Shown: positions 16,972 through 25,758 of the stretch, piece by piece
Numbering within the stretch: position 1 is the stretch's first letter
How the letters are laid out: each line of letters starts with the position of its first letter
From: Bacillota bacterium
Lineage (GTDB): Bacteria > Bacillota > Clostridia > Acetivibrionales > DSM-27016
Assembly: GCA_023390115.1 (NCBI GenBank)
Contig: JAEWDM010000040.1
Location: forward strand, 124,001 to 188,000
Length of the DNA: 64,000 bases
Direction: 5' to 3'
Position numbers and translations under genes: made by a program
The notes under the pieces: generated by a model
Seen by the model: the letters and a program-made list of their open reading frames with translations, nothing else
Database searches by the model: none
Told to the model about the DNA's origin: nothing

Positions 16972-17046
16972 TTAGAGGTGAGAAGTTAGAGGTGAGAAGC
17001 TAATGCTGATTTTTCCTTAATGTCTGATTTCTCACATCTCATCTCT
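16972..17046 (+). repeat. Tandem 14-bp repeat with facing imperfect inverted copy
   Basis: TTAGAGGTGAGAAG occurs twice in tandem (16972-16999). A partly complementary TTCTCACATCTCATCTCT stretch follows at 17029-17046, so the spacer between tRNA-Glu and tRNA-Val can fold into a long hairpin, perhaps used in tRNA processing. Confidence 0.6.
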
Positions 17047-17051
17047 GGTAC

Positions 17052-17127
17052 GGGCGCTTAGCTCAGCTGGGGGAGCACCTGCCTTACAAGCAGGGGGTCA
17101 TAGGTTCGAGCCCTATAGTGCCCACCA
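17052..17127 (+). tRNA. tRNA-Val (anticodon TAC)
   Basis: Acceptor GGGCGCT pairs with AGTGCCC, the anticodon stem-loop CTGCCTTACAAGCAG carries TAC, and CCA is encoded. It is the last tRNA of the cluster. Confidence 0.94.
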
Positions 17128-17132
17128 TAGAG

Positions 17133-17176
17133 AAGAGCTTTAAGACTGCAGGCAGTCTTAAAGCTCTTCCTTTTCT
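17133..17176 (+). terminator. Rho-independent terminator of tRNA cluster
   Basis: A 16-bp near-perfect stem, AAGAGCTTTAAGACTGC against its complement, is followed by CCTTTTCTT. Confidence 0.85.
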
Positions 17177-17361
17177 TAATTTTATAGCTTATTTATATAT
17201 AAAAGTTAACTTGTTTTTAACACTAAATAAATGTGATTATGTCTACTTTTATAGTATAATATAATAAACGAGAAGATATATAAGTAGATTTTAACAAAAG
17301 ATAAAGAGCTTAAGAATAATGGAAATATACTGGAGAAGATATGAAAAACAGCTTGTAAATA

Positions 17362-17402
17362 ACAGAAGCGCCTGTGTTGAAAGGTTCACACGGGCGTTTT
17401 TG
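17362..17402 (+). terminator. Terminator-like hairpin in a gene-free stretch
   Basis: CGCCTGTGT pairs with ACACGGGCG, followed by TTTTTG. The 17177-17514 gap has a TATAATATAAT box near 17257 and this hairpin about 130 bases later, with no convincing gene between. A 40-codon frame from 17319 crosses the stem and lacks a ribosome site. A short regulatory RNA ending here is possible. Confidence 0.45.
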
Positions 17403-17514
17403 TTATTCATTGTATTTGTTTCAAAAGTGTGTGTTGCATAGCAGTAGACATAATAGGTTATACTATGATAATATTATATAACGGATCAGATATTTATGTT
17501 TATGGAGAAATGCT

Positions 17515-17865
17515 ATGAATAATTTTAATGATAAAGTAAAAAGGGCTGAAATAAACATGCGCCTGTCTGAGTTCGAAATTCCGCCCATGCAGGATGCGTT
17601 GATTGTGGGAAGAAGAGCTCCGATAGGGCCTGAGGCTGCAAGAAGAATGGTTGACATACTTTCGCCCGAGCAGTATGAGATTGTTAAGATTGAGCATCCT
17701 GTTGTTGAGGCTGTCGTTATCAGAAAATCCCTGACCAGTATGATAAGCAAAGATAAGCTGGTACAGCTTATTCTGGAAGAAGGAGGTAAGGTTGCTACTG
17801 AATCTACCATTATTAAAGCGCAGCTAAATATTGTACTTCATGTCAGCACCTCTATAGAGCTATGA
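17515..17865 (+). CDS. Hypothetical protein coupled to a CBS-GGDEF protein
   Basis: The 116-residue soluble protein matches no family I recognise. It has an acidic/basic N-terminal helix, a LIVGRRAPIGPEAARRMVDIL segment split by two prolines, and strand-rich runs IVKIEHPVVEAVVIRK and QLNIVLHVSTSIEL. The stop overlaps the next start as ATGA, so it is translationally coupled to the CBS-GGDEF gene and probably partners or regulates it. A GGAGAA ribosome site precedes it. Confidence 0.7.
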   Translation: MNNFNDKVKRAEINMRLSEFEIPPMQDALIVGRRAPIGPEAARRMVDILSPEQYEIVKIEHPVVEAVVIRKSLTSMISKDKLVQLILEEGGKVATESTIIKAQLNIVLHVSTSIEL

Positions 17866-18722
17866 TATCGGATATTTCAAATATTATGACAAGAGATATA
17901 GTGACAGTTAACGCAGAGGACGGGTTGTGCAAAGCACAGAGGCTTATGGACAAGCATTCAATAGGATGTCTTCCTGTTGTGGATGACAGTGGAATTGTCG
18001 GCATAGTAACTTCTAAAGACATACGAAATTCCCATCCCAACAGAATTGTTGCCGATGCGATGTCAAGAAAGGTTATTTTTGTTACACCTGATATATCGGT
18101 GTGGGATGCCAGACAGAAGATGGAAAAGCATAAAATTGAGAGGCTGCTTGTGCTGAATAAGGAAAAGCTTGTGGGGGTTGTTACGCGTGCCAAGCTTTAC
18201 TATGAGCTGGGCAAGTATACGGATCTTCTGACAGGCCTTTATAAGGCCGAATACGTTTACCAGAAAGCTGCGGAGCTTTTAGAGAACGGCGTTGAAATAA
18301 GCTTCATATTTATTGACATGGATAGGTTTGGCTATATAAATAAGGAATATGGACATACTACGGGAAATATGATTTTAAAAGAGATGTCGGGGATATTAAA
18401 GGGTATTGTATCTCAAAAAGCATACCTCTGCAGGTTCGGGGGGGATGAATTTGTTATACTGGATCCTCATAGGTCCGATCAAAGCAGAACTCTGGCGGAG
18501 AATTTCTTAAAAGAGCTTTCAAACACCAGATTTTATAAAGATATTAAAGTATCGGCCTCTGTTGGTATTGCAGGCAATAACAATTATAAAAATAAGGAGT
18601 GCAGCCATATTAGAAATGTAATGGAGATGATTAATACAGCCAGCCTTGCCTCTACCAAGGCTAAGAAGGAGAAGTTCCCGATAATTGTCGCGGGAGACGC
18701 TGCTGTATCCGAAATTGCATAG
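17862..18722 (+). CDS. CBS-pair diguanylate cyclase
   Basis: Two CBS domains fill residues 1-120 (IMTRDIVTVNAED and AMSRKVIFVTPDI are the repeat starts). A GGDEF domain follows, with the active-site RFGGDEFVIL (GGDEF at 193-197). The intact motif predicts c-di-GMP synthesis in the cytoplasm, with nucleotide sensing by the CBS pair. There is no membrane segment. The start overlaps the upstream stop by four bases. No inhibitory RxxD motif was seen five residues before GGDEF. Confidence 0.87.
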   Translation: MISDISNIMTRDIVTVNAEDGLCKAQRLMDKHSIGCLPVVDDSGIVGIVTSKDIRNSHPNRIVADAMSRKVIFVTPDISVWDARQKMEKHKIERLLVLNKEKLVGVVTRAKLYYELGKYTDLLTGLYKAEYVYQKAAELLENGVEISFIFIDMDRFGYINKEYGHTTGNMILKEMSGILKGIVSQKAYLCRFGGDEFVILDPHRSDQSRTLAENFLKELSNTRFYKDIKVSASVGIAGNNNYKNKECSHIRNVMEMINTASLASTKAKKEKFPIIVAGDAAVSEIA

Positions 18723-18747
18723 CAATAGGAAAGATACAAAATAATCT

Positions 18748-19656
18748 CTACAGCCCTGAGCTCTTTATCCCTTCCGTAATTGCCTTGGCCAGATTTTCTC
18801 TGAATTGATCCTGTTTTAGCAGGCTTCGTTCGCTGCTGTTTGTGACAAATGCAGTTTCGACCAGTACACCCGGTATGTCGGAATGCTTTAGAACATAAAA
18901 ATTGGCTGATTGTATGTCGTTCTGCCTTCTCTTTTTACCGTTTACATCTATGGCGTTCAGGGCTTTTTGGATGCTGGAGGCCAGAGCTTTGGATTCTGCA
19001 ATCCGTGAGTTATAAAATACTATTGAGCCGCTTATGCCGGGGTCTTCAGGAAGGCTGTTGATATGGACGCTCACAAAAAGCCTGGCCTTGCTGCTGTTTA
19101 TAATACTTACTCTGGCATCTAAGTCTTTCTTCTCACGGGTGTATTTTTTGCTGCACAGACTGTCAAGACTTTTGTCGGTTTCTCTTGTCAGCACTACATC
19201 ATAGTTGTTCATAAGTAATCGATCCTGAAGTCTTTTTGAGATATCAAGAGCAACCTCCTTTTCAACCACACCTCCTTTTGACGCACCTGTGTCAATTCCG
19301 CCATGTCCGGGGTCTATTACGATTTTAGCCAGAGGCTTGTTTTTCTTTTTGAGCTTTTCTATTTGTGACAGCGTTATAGGACCCGCTTTGCCGGTAGTGC
19401 TTATATTGTATTTCTTCTGGAACTTAATTACCGAGGCCTCTGTTATATCGCCGAAATAACCTGTGGGATCAGTATCAAAGAAGCCCAGAAGCTTTAAGTC
19501 CTTTTGAAGCTGAAGTACCTGTGTTCCGTCCATACCTTTTTTCAGCACATCGGCGCCGGGGGAGGCCAGGGCTATTATGGCAGTGACAAGTATAAGAACA
19601 ATGCACATAAATATGCTTAATGTAAAAAGTCTTTTCTTCTGCAGTCTTATTGGCAT
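18748..19656 (-). CDS. N-acetylmuramoyl-L-alanine amidase with peptidoglycan-binding domain
   Basis: The start at 19656 follows GGAGGTG; a TTG at 19692 is rejected. The 302-residue protein has an N-terminal membrane anchor or signal (LFTLSIFMCIVLILVTAII), a PG_binding_1 domain (KGMDGTQVLQLQKDLKLLGF) and an Amidase_3 domain. Zinc ligands are visible in VIDPGHGGIDTGA, VVEKEVALD and FVSVHINSL, with a C-terminal VLVETAFVTN. It would cut the amide bond between MurNAc and the stem peptide, in vegetative growth or during sporulation or germination. Confidence 0.9.
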   Translation of the reverse strand: MPIRLQKKRLFTLSIFMCIVLILVTAIIALASPGADVLKKGMDGTQVLQLQKDLKLLGFFDTDPTGYFGDITEASVIKFQKKYNISTTGKAGPITLSQIEKLKKKNKPLAKIVIDPGHGGIDTGASKGGVVEKEVALDISKRLQDRLLMNNYDVVLTRETDKSLDSLCSKKYTREKKDLDARVSIINSSKARLFVSVHINSLPEDPGISGSIVFYNSRIAESKALASSIQKALNAIDVNGKKRRQNDIQSANFYVLKHSDIPGVLVETAFVTNSSERSLLKQDQFRENLAKAITEGIKSSGL

Positions 19657-19722
19657 AATTATAATCACCTCCGCCGTGCTTACTTTGCTCAAAATATTTT
19701 TAGAGATATTATGACAGTTCTG

Positions 19723-20784
19723 CTATTCCAATCCACTTACGTTTTTAAATATATCTTCCTTTGAGTAGCCGGCATTTTCTAAAGGCTCAAGTACATTTTT
19801 ATCAAGATCGGGAACGTATGATTTAAGTGCCTTCAGATTGCCGCATATATGGTAGCTTCCCATAAAGGCGGGAATAAGAACCGACTGTCCTTGATTGACA
19901 TGCTCCGCTCCGCCGTGATATTCTATTGTGCCTTCCCCTTCTATAAATACATACAGGCAAAACCTGCTTCCGTCGGCATTTTCCTCTACAGTGCCATTTA
20001 TACTATATAGCTCCACACAAAAATATTTATTCGCTATCTTGTATGTCTTATAACAGTTTTCGGCTATTTTTATGCTCAGGCCTTTATATTTTTCTTTTCT
20101 GCCCGCATTGCCGAAGGCTATAACGTCCAGAGCTTTTCCTATGTGAAGAGGCCTTTTGTTTCCGCTCTTATCCGTACGGTTATAGTCATACACCCTATAG
20201 GTGGTGTTTGAGTTTTGCTGAATTTCTGCGAGGACAATGCCCTCACCTATTGCATGTACCAGTCCTGCCGGAATATTTAAAAAATCTCCGGGAAAAACCT
20301 CAATGTATTTTAAGCAGGATTCAATTTTATTTTCCCGGACAGCCTTTGCAAAGGAAGATCTTGTTATGCCAGGAGCTATGTCGTATACAAGCTTTGCTCC
20401 CGGCTTGGCGGAAATTATATACCACATTTCATTTTTGCCAAGCTCTCCGTTTTCGTTTACTGCCGCGTATTGATCTTCAGGATGGACCTGCACAGACAGC
20501 TTGTCATTGGCATCAATAAGCTTGACAAGCAGGGGGAATTTTTCCAGATCGCTGTCAGGAAGAGCAGAGCCTATAAGCTGCCTTCCTGATTTTTTTATAA
20601 GCTCAGGGAGAGGGAGATCCTTATATTCCCCGTTTGCTACTGTACTTATACCATCAGGGTGACATGAAATTTCCCAGCTCTCGGCAACTATTCCTTCAGG
20701 AAGAATCTTTCCCAGCTTTTGGAGATTTCTTCCTCCCCATATGTAGTCTTTAAAAACTGGATTGAATTTTAATGGATATAGCAT
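19723..20784 (-). CDS. manA: Mannose-6-phosphate isomerase, class I
   Basis: This 353-residue type I phosphomannose isomerase interconverts mannose-6-P and fructose-6-P. It starts MLYPLKFNPVFKDYIWGGRNL. The zinc site is visible as QVHPEDQYA, NEMWYI and GLVHAIGEGIVLAEIQQ, with TYRVYDYNR later. It feeds surface or wall polysaccharide precursor supply. It lies 66 bases ahead of the amidase gene on the same strand, so cotranscription is possible. Confidence 0.92.
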   Translation of the reverse strand: MLYPLKFNPVFKDYIWGGRNLQKLGKILPEGIVAESWEISCHPDGISTVANGEYKDLPLPELIKKSGRQLIGSALPDSDLEKFPLLVKLIDANDKLSVQVHPEDQYAAVNENGELGKNEMWYIISAKPGAKLVYDIAPGITRSSFAKAVRENKIESCLKYIEVFPGDFLNIPAGLVHAIGEGIVLAEIQQNSNTTYRVYDYNRTDKSGNKRPLHIGKALDVIAFGNAGRKEKYKGLSIKIAENCYKTYKIANKYFCVELYSINGTVEENADGSRFCLYVFIEGEGTIEYHGGAEHVNQGQSVLIPAFMGSYHICGNLKALKSYVPDLDKNVLEPLENAGYSKEDIFKNVSGLE

Positions 20785-21008
20785 GTCTGAACCTCCAAAA
20801 AGCAGTGTGCGGCAAAAAAACTAAAAGCTGTAAAATTAGTGTTTACAAGTTTGTTAAAACGGTAAAAATACTTATTAAAAAATAAATATAAAGTGACAAA
20901 AATTAACAAAGATCAAATCTGTCATTGCTAGAAGTATACCACAAAATTATGTTTGGGGAAAGAATTTCATCATATTTTAGGCATTTTAGGCATGTTCCAA
21001 AATTTTTC

Positions 21009-21037
21009 TTGTGTAATTTGAAGCAATATGATAAAAT
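21009..21037 (+). promoter_or_regulatory. Promoter for rpsF-ssb-rpsR
   Basis: TTGTGT (21009-21014) and TAAAAT (21032-21037) are 17 bases apart. The following 70-base leader has a CTCTGCA/TGCAGGG hairpin and a CCG-rich segment, which might be an S6:S18 autoregulatory leader, though I cannot confirm the motif. The rest of 20785-21008 is AT-rich with no gene seen. Confidence 0.5.
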
Positions 21038-21107
21038 ACCTATTTGTGAATCCTTGCTCTGCAATTTTAAATGCAGGGCCGTTTAGTCCGGAAGGAGGTG
21101 AAGTCGA

Positions 21108-21395
21108 ATGATGAACAAATATGAAACCATTTTCATCATTAACACTGAGATTGGGGAAGAGAATGTAAAGGCTCTTGTAGAGAAGTTTAAGAGTTTACTG
21201 GAGACCTCTGCTCAGCTTGAGAATATTGATGAATGGGGCAAAAGAAGGTTGGCATATCCTATAAACGATATTAACGACGGCTATTATGTTTTAGCTGATT
21301 TTAGTGCTGAGCCGTCTTTCCCCCAGGAGCTTGAGAGAATCTACAAAATAACCGACGGAATCATTAAGTATATAGTTATTAAGAAGGAAAAGTAG
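21108..21395 (+). CDS. rpsF: Ribosomal protein S6
   Basis: This 95-residue S6 starts MNKYETIFIINTEIGEE after a strong GGAGGTG. The central DEWGKRRLAYPI segment is the family hallmark. It binds S18 in the 30S platform. It is followed 9 bases later by ssb and then rpsR, the standard bacterial order. Confidence 0.97.
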   Translation: MMNKYETIFIINTEIGEENVKALVEKFKSLLETSAQLENIDEWGKRRLAYPINDINDGYYVLADFSAEPSFPQELERIYKITDGIIKYIVIKKEK

Positions 21396-21404
21396 GGTGG
21401 TTTT

Positions 21405-21821
21405 ATGAATAAAGCTATTTTAATGGGAAGACTTACTAAGGATCCTGAGCTAAGATACTCTTCCAGCAGCAATATTGCCGTCTGCAGATTTACTGTCGCC
21501 ATAGACAGAAGGTTCCAGAAGCAGGGAGAGGAGAAGCAGGCTGACTTTATACCCGTAGTTGCCTTCGGGAAGACAGGAGAATTCTGCTCAAAGTATTTTC
21601 AGAAGGGAAGTAGAATCGCTGTTATAGGTCCCATACAGACCAGGTCCTGGGATGACAATGAGGGTAAAAAGCATTACGCCACAGAGGTTGTTGCCGAGGA
21701 GGCGTATTTTGCCGACAGCAAAAGGAGTGATGCTCCGCCCCCGAGAAATACGGCGGTAGGTGAACCCAGCCAGAATGACGGCTTTTATCCTTTGGATGAC
21801 GATGATGAACTGCCGTTTTAA
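21405..21821 (+). CDS. ssb: Single-stranded DNA-binding protein
   Basis: This 138-residue SSB has an N-terminal OB fold, MNKAILMGRLTKDPELRY and later VVAFGKTGEF, then a short disordered linker and the acidic tip DDDDELPF, which recruits repair and replication partners. It sits between rpsF and rpsR, as is usual in Firmicutes. Confidence 0.96.
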   Translation: MNKAILMGRLTKDPELRYSSSSNIAVCRFTVAIDRRFQKQGEEKQADFIPVVAFGKTGEFCSKYFQKGSRIAVIGPIQTRSWDDNEGKKHYATEVVAEEAYFADSKRSDAPPPRNTAVGEPSQNDGFYPLDDDDELPF

Positions 21822-21900
21822 CCTGGATTTATTATTAGCGTAATTTAACGTGGCAAGCTGTACAGTATGCAGCGCCATGTATGAAAGGAGGGTTTTTATC

Positions 21901-22191
21901 ATGCCGGGAGGAAAGAGAGAAAGAAGCGGCCCAAGAGACTCGTATGACAAGGGTGAGGGCAAAGGCGGAATGAAAATGAGAAGGGCAAAGAAAAAGGTTT
22001 GCTCCTTCTGTATAGATAAAGTTACCGATATAGACTATAAGGAAGTTGCAAAAATAAGGAAATATGTTTCCGAAAGAGGTAAGATACTCCCCAGAAGAAT
22101 ATCCGGTAATTGCGCAAAGCACCAGCGCCAGCTTACTATTGCAATAAAGAGAGCAAGACATATTGCCTTGCTTCCGTATACCGCGGAGTAA
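21901..22191 (+). CDS. rpsR: Ribosomal protein S18, zinc-binding type
   Basis: The start at 21901 follows AGGAGGG; the upstream GTG at 21850 has no ribosome site. The 96-residue protein has a basic N-terminal extension and the S18 core, with CSFC and a later Cys in ISGNCAKHQRQL. The retained cysteines mark the zinc-type (C+) paralogue. It is the last gene of the rpsF operon and a terminator follows. Confidence 0.96.
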   Translation: MPGGKRERSGPRDSYDKGEGKGGMKMRRAKKKVCSFCIDKVTDIDYKEVAKIRKYVSERGKILPRRISGNCAKHQRQLTIAIKRARHIALLPYTAE

Positions 22192-22230
22192 ATTAAAATA
22201 TATTAATTTTATATATTTACACAAATTGAG

Positions 22231-22270
22231 AAATCCCGGATTTTTTCTAAATTGAAATCCGGGATTTTAT
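22231..22270 (+). terminator. Terminator after rpsR
   Basis: AAATCCCGGATTT pairs with AAATCCGGGATTT across an 11-base loop, then TTATTTATAT. Confidence 0.85.
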
Positions 22271-22387
22271 TTATATAAGTTAGAAGATCTTAAAATACCG
22301 GGTTGGAAAAATAAGAGATTAGTGTTATTATATTATTTAGCCCCTTAATGCTACAGCAAGGGAGTTTGCTTCGGGTAAGAGGTATTT

Positions 22388-23221
22388 ATGGTAAGAATAG
22401 GTTATCTTGGGCCTGAGGGAACATTTTCCCATGAGGCCCTGCTTAAGTATACCGGGGGAAATTTATGTGCATATTCCATACATGGATATGCATCTATACC
22501 TGATATATTATATGAGGTACATAATGGTGAAATAGATGAGGCTATAGTTCCCATAGAAAACTCTATTGAAGGAGCCATAAGCGTCACGCTTGATATGATT
22601 GCGGCAGACGTAGACCTTAAAATCAAGGGCGAAGAGGTTATGAATATAAAACAAAACCTTATGGCTAAAAAGGGAACTAAAATTGAGGATATAAAACAGA
22701 TACTGTCGCATCCTCAACCGATAGGACAGTGCAGGAAATATATAAATTCCTGTTTTCCGAATGCGGAGGTAAAATGTGTTTACAGCACTGCGGGTGCGGC
22801 AAATGAGGTTGCCATGCTTGGAGGGGGCCTGGCGGCTATAGGGTCGGCCGCGGCTGCAGAGGCCTATGGTCTTGATATACTTGCGCATAACATTCAGGAT
22901 GGAGATAATAATTCCACGAGATTTATTGTTGTGTCAAAGGATGACTGCGGCCGGACAGGACATGACAAAACCTCAATTGTTTTTTCGACTGAGGATAGGC
23001 CGGGAAGCCTGTACAGGATACTTGACATATTCAATCTCTGGGATATAAATATGACCAGAATTGAGTCAAGGCCTGCTAAAAATCAATTGGGGAGATACAT
23101 TTTTTTTGTTGACGTTGTGGGTCACAGGAATGATGAGGATATAAAGGATGCGCTTACAATGATTAAAAAAAAGACTTCCTTTTTTAAATTTTTAGGATCG
23201 TATCCTTACAGCCGGAGCTGA
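22388..23221 (+). CDS. pheA: Prephenate dehydratase
   Basis: This 277-residue monofunctional enzyme converts prephenate to phenylpyruvate in phenylalanine synthesis. The LGPEGTFS start, the VPIENSIEGAISVTLD loop and the catalytic TRF motif (Thr177-Arg178-Phe179) are intact. A C-terminal ACT domain (DRPGSLYRILDIF, then TRIESRP) gives feedback control by phenylalanine. It is the aromatising counterpart of the BacA-like enzyme at 5456-6148 and would compete for the same substrate. A hairpin and a poor ribosome site precede the start. Confidence 0.95.
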   Translation: MVRIGYLGPEGTFSHEALLKYTGGNLCAYSIHGYASIPDILYEVHNGEIDEAIVPIENSIEGAISVTLDMIAADVDLKIKGEEVMNIKQNLMAKKGTKIEDIKQILSHPQPIGQCRKYINSCFPNAEVKCVYSTAGAANEVAMLGGGLAAIGSAAAAEAYGLDILAHNIQDGDNNSTRFIVVSKDDCGRTGHDKTSIVFSTEDRPGSLYRILDIFNLWDINMTRIESRPAKNQLGRYIFFVDVVGHRNDEDIKDALTMIKKKTSFFKFLGSYPYSRS

Positions 23222-23350
23222 TGATTCAAAGGCACGGGGGGCATGGAGCTTTTATTTGGGAAATTCACAATTAAAGGTGCTTTCGATGATATAATATTAT
23301 GGCAGCGGCTATATTAAAATCAAAGGCTAAGGTGATTTTGAGGTGAAAGC

Positions 23351-23692
23351 ATGGCTATTTTTGACAGGGAAATAGATATTACAAGGAATATCAAAACCAT
23401 AGAGTGGTTAAAGAGTGAGCTTCTTACCGATATAGCCAACCTTTTTAAGGTTCTGGTCAACGGTATGAAGGAGGAGGTTCGTGACTCTATCGCCGAAACG
23501 CTTTCGAACATTATTTTAATCTGCTATCTTTTGGGAAGGCGCCTGGGCTTAAGCTATAATGCTATTGAGCTTAAAATAGGGAATAAGATCAAGCTGGGAC
23601 TTATTGAAGAACATGATGTAGAGAAATATTATGGGGACTTATCAGAGTTATCCAAGCACTTGAACAGCTCGAGGCCGAAAGCTAAAAAATAG
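23351..23692 (+). CDS. MazG-like family protein
   Basis: This 113-residue all-helical protein of the MazG-like family is often found before gdpP/rplI in Clostridia. Residues 1-70 include IKTIEWLKSELLTDIANLFK and SIAETLSNIILICYLLGRRLG. The acidic metal-binding residues of active MazG pyrophosphatases are sparse, so catalytic activity is uncertain. It ends 29 bases before gdpP and is probably in the same transcript. Confidence 0.75.
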   Translation: MAIFDREIDITRNIKTIEWLKSELLTDIANLFKVLVNGMKEEVRDSIAETLSNIILICYLLGRRLGLSYNAIELKIGNKIKLGLIEEHDVEKYYGDLSELSKHLNSSRPKAKK

Positions 23693-23720
23693 GGGAGTAT
23701 AAAAAAACAAGGAGATGCTA

Positions 23721-25733
23721 ATGGATAATAAGAAATTTTCCGGAATATTTGTACCGCGTGCGAGCTTTTATCTATGGGTTATATTTATTTTGGCGGTTGT
23801 AATAACAGTACTTGACTGGAGGGTATCGGTGCCTTGCTATCTCCTGCTGGCAGCTCTTGTATATTATAATTTCAGATCCAATTACATTAGGCAGAAGGAA
23901 ATAACAAAATATATTGAAAACCTCACATTGAATATTGACACCGCCACAAAGGATACCCTGCTCAATTTCCCAATGCCTTTAGTAGTGATTGAGCTGGATG
24001 GGACAATAATATGGTATAATTCCTCCTTCAGAAAGATTTTTGACGGCCAGCAGTTGTTTGAAAGAACCATAGGCTCCTTCGCAGAGGAGCTTCACCCTGA
24101 GAATCTGATTAGCGACAGAACCAATATATCAAAGGAGACAGTAATAAACGGAAGGCACTACTCGGTTTTGGGCAACATTGTAAAAATAGATGAAAAGAGC
24201 AGCTCCAATGAGTATATACTCCTGCTATATCTTATAGACAATACAGAGCTTGTTGAGGTAAGAAAGCTTTATAGGGATGAAAGGACGTCCATAGGAATAA
24301 TAATTATTGATAATTACGATGATTTGATGCAAAGCCTGGAGGACTCAAACCGCCCTCAGATGCTGGCTGAGATTGAAAAAAAGGTGGCACAGTGGGTAGG
24401 CTTTACCGGCGGAGTGCTGAAGAAATTTGAAAGGGACAAGTACCTGCTTATATTTGAGTACAAATACCTTAAGGAATTTGAGGATAAAAAATTTGACATA
24501 TTGGATAGCGTAAAGGAAATTAATCTGGGAAACAGAATTCCTGTTACATTGAGCCTTGGCTTAGGGATAAATGGAAAGACTATGGCTGAGAACTTTCATT
24601 TTGCGGCAGCCTCAATAGATATCGCTTTGGGAAGGGGAGGAGACCAGGTTGTAATTAAGGACGGGGAAAGCTTCAGCTTCTTCGGGGGGAAAACCCGTGA
24701 ACTGGAAAAGAGAACCAGAGTTAAGGCCAGAGTGATAGCTTATGCGCTGCGCGAGCTGATAGAGCAGTCGTCGGGTGTAATGATTATGGGGCATGAAAAT
24801 GCCGATATAGATGTGCTGGGAGCGGCTATGGGTCTTTATAGAATAGCCTGCAGCAGAGAAAAGGATACCAATATTGTATTGGAATATTCAAATCCTACTA
24901 TAGATACAATAATGACAAAAATACAGAAGGATGATGAATACGAAAACTTATTCATCGGAAGGGCTGAGGCTCTGGACAAGGTGAACACAAGGACTCTTTT
25001 GATCATTGTGGACACTCACAGGGCTGCCTTTACGGAATGCCCTCAGCTTTTAAACTACACAGACCAGGTAGTGGTTATAGATCATCACCGTAAGGGTGCG
25101 GATTTTATACAGGATGCTGTATTGACTTATCAGGAGACATATGCGTCTTCAACCTGTGAAATGGTAACGGAAATACTGCAGTATGTCGAAGAAAAGCCTA
25201 AGCTTAGACCTCTGGAGGCTGAGGCATTGTATGCCGGGATTGTAATAGACACCAAAAACTTTACCTTTAAGACGGGGGTAAGAACCTTTGAGGCTGCTTC
25301 GTACTTAAGAAGGCAGGGAGTGGATACATTTACGGTAAAGCAGTTGTTTCAGAATGATCTTAAAACCTATACAAGCATATCAAATGTCGTTAGAGAGGCT
25401 GAAATAATTAATGACAGGATTGCCGTATCGGTATGCGCTTCAAATGTAAAGAGTGCCCAGCTTATAGCTGCGCAAGCCGCTGATCAGCTTTTAAGCCTTT
25501 CGGGGATAGCCGCGGCATTTGTGCTGAGTACTGCCGGAGCTGCAGTTTTTATCAGCGGAAGGTCGTTTGGAGATATAAACGTACAGGTGATTCTTGAAAA
25601 GCTCGGAGGGGGAGGTCATTTTACAGTAGCGGGCGCCCAGATAGAGGGTATTTCCGTTGAGGAGGCGAAGGAAAAGCTTAAATATGCTATAATTAACTAT
25701 ATTGACAGTTTAAGCAGCAGTGAAAAGCAGTAA
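23721..25733 (+). CDS. gdpP: c-di-AMP phosphodiesterase GdpP
   Basis: This 670-residue membrane protein hydrolyses c-di-AMP, the nucleotide that controls potassium and osmolyte balance. The start at 23721 is chosen because AAGGAG abuts 23715. It has two membrane helices (residues 12-55), a degenerate PAS domain, a degenerate GGDEF domain (LGRGGDQVVIKD), then DHH and DHHA1 domains with HENADIDVLGAAMG, VVIDHHRKGADF and LGGGGHFTVAGA. The metal-binding residues look complete. The BusR-like regulator at 51339-51965 may read the same nucleotide. Confidence 0.93.
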   Translation: MDNKKFSGIFVPRASFYLWVIFILAVVITVLDWRVSVPCYLLLAALVYYNFRSNYIRQKEITKYIENLTLNIDTATKDTLLNFPMPLVVIELDGTIIWYNSSFRKIFDGQQLFERTIGSFAEELHPENLISDRTNISKETVINGRHYSVLGNIVKIDEKSSSNEYILLLYLIDNTELVEVRKLYRDERTSIGIIIIDNYDDLMQSLEDSNRPQMLAEIEKKVAQWVGFTGGVLKKFERDKYLLIFEYKYLKEFEDKKFDILDSVKEINLGNRIPVTLSLGLGINGKTMAENFHFAAASIDIALGRGGDQVVIKDGESFSFFGGKTRELEKRTRVKARVIAYALRELIEQSSGVMIMGHENADIDVLGAAMGLYRIACSREKDTNIVLEYSNPTIDTIMTKIQKDDEYENLFIGRAEALDKVNTRTLLIIVDTHRAAFTECPQLLNYTDQVVVIDHHRKGADFIQDAVLTYQETYASSTCEMVTEILQYVEEKPKLRPLEAEALYAGIVIDTKNFTFKTGVRTFEAASYLRRQGVDTFTVKQLFQNDLKTYTSISNVVREAEIINDRIAVSVCASNVKSAQLIAAQAADQLLSLSGIAAAFVLSTAGAAVFISGRSFGDINVQVILEKLGGGGHFTVAGAQIEGISVEEAKEKLKYAIINYIDSLSSSEKQ

Positions 25734-25758
25734 ATTTTAATTTATTACGGAGGTAAAA

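Noticed and set aside
16972..17046. Possible CRISPR-like array
   Set aside because: Only two 14-bp tandem units with no spacers; no cas genes anywhere in the window.
22388..23221. PheA as part of the accessory cluster
   Set aside because: It has TRF and ACT, lies about 12 kb away next to the rpsF operon and is standard phenylalanine synthesis.
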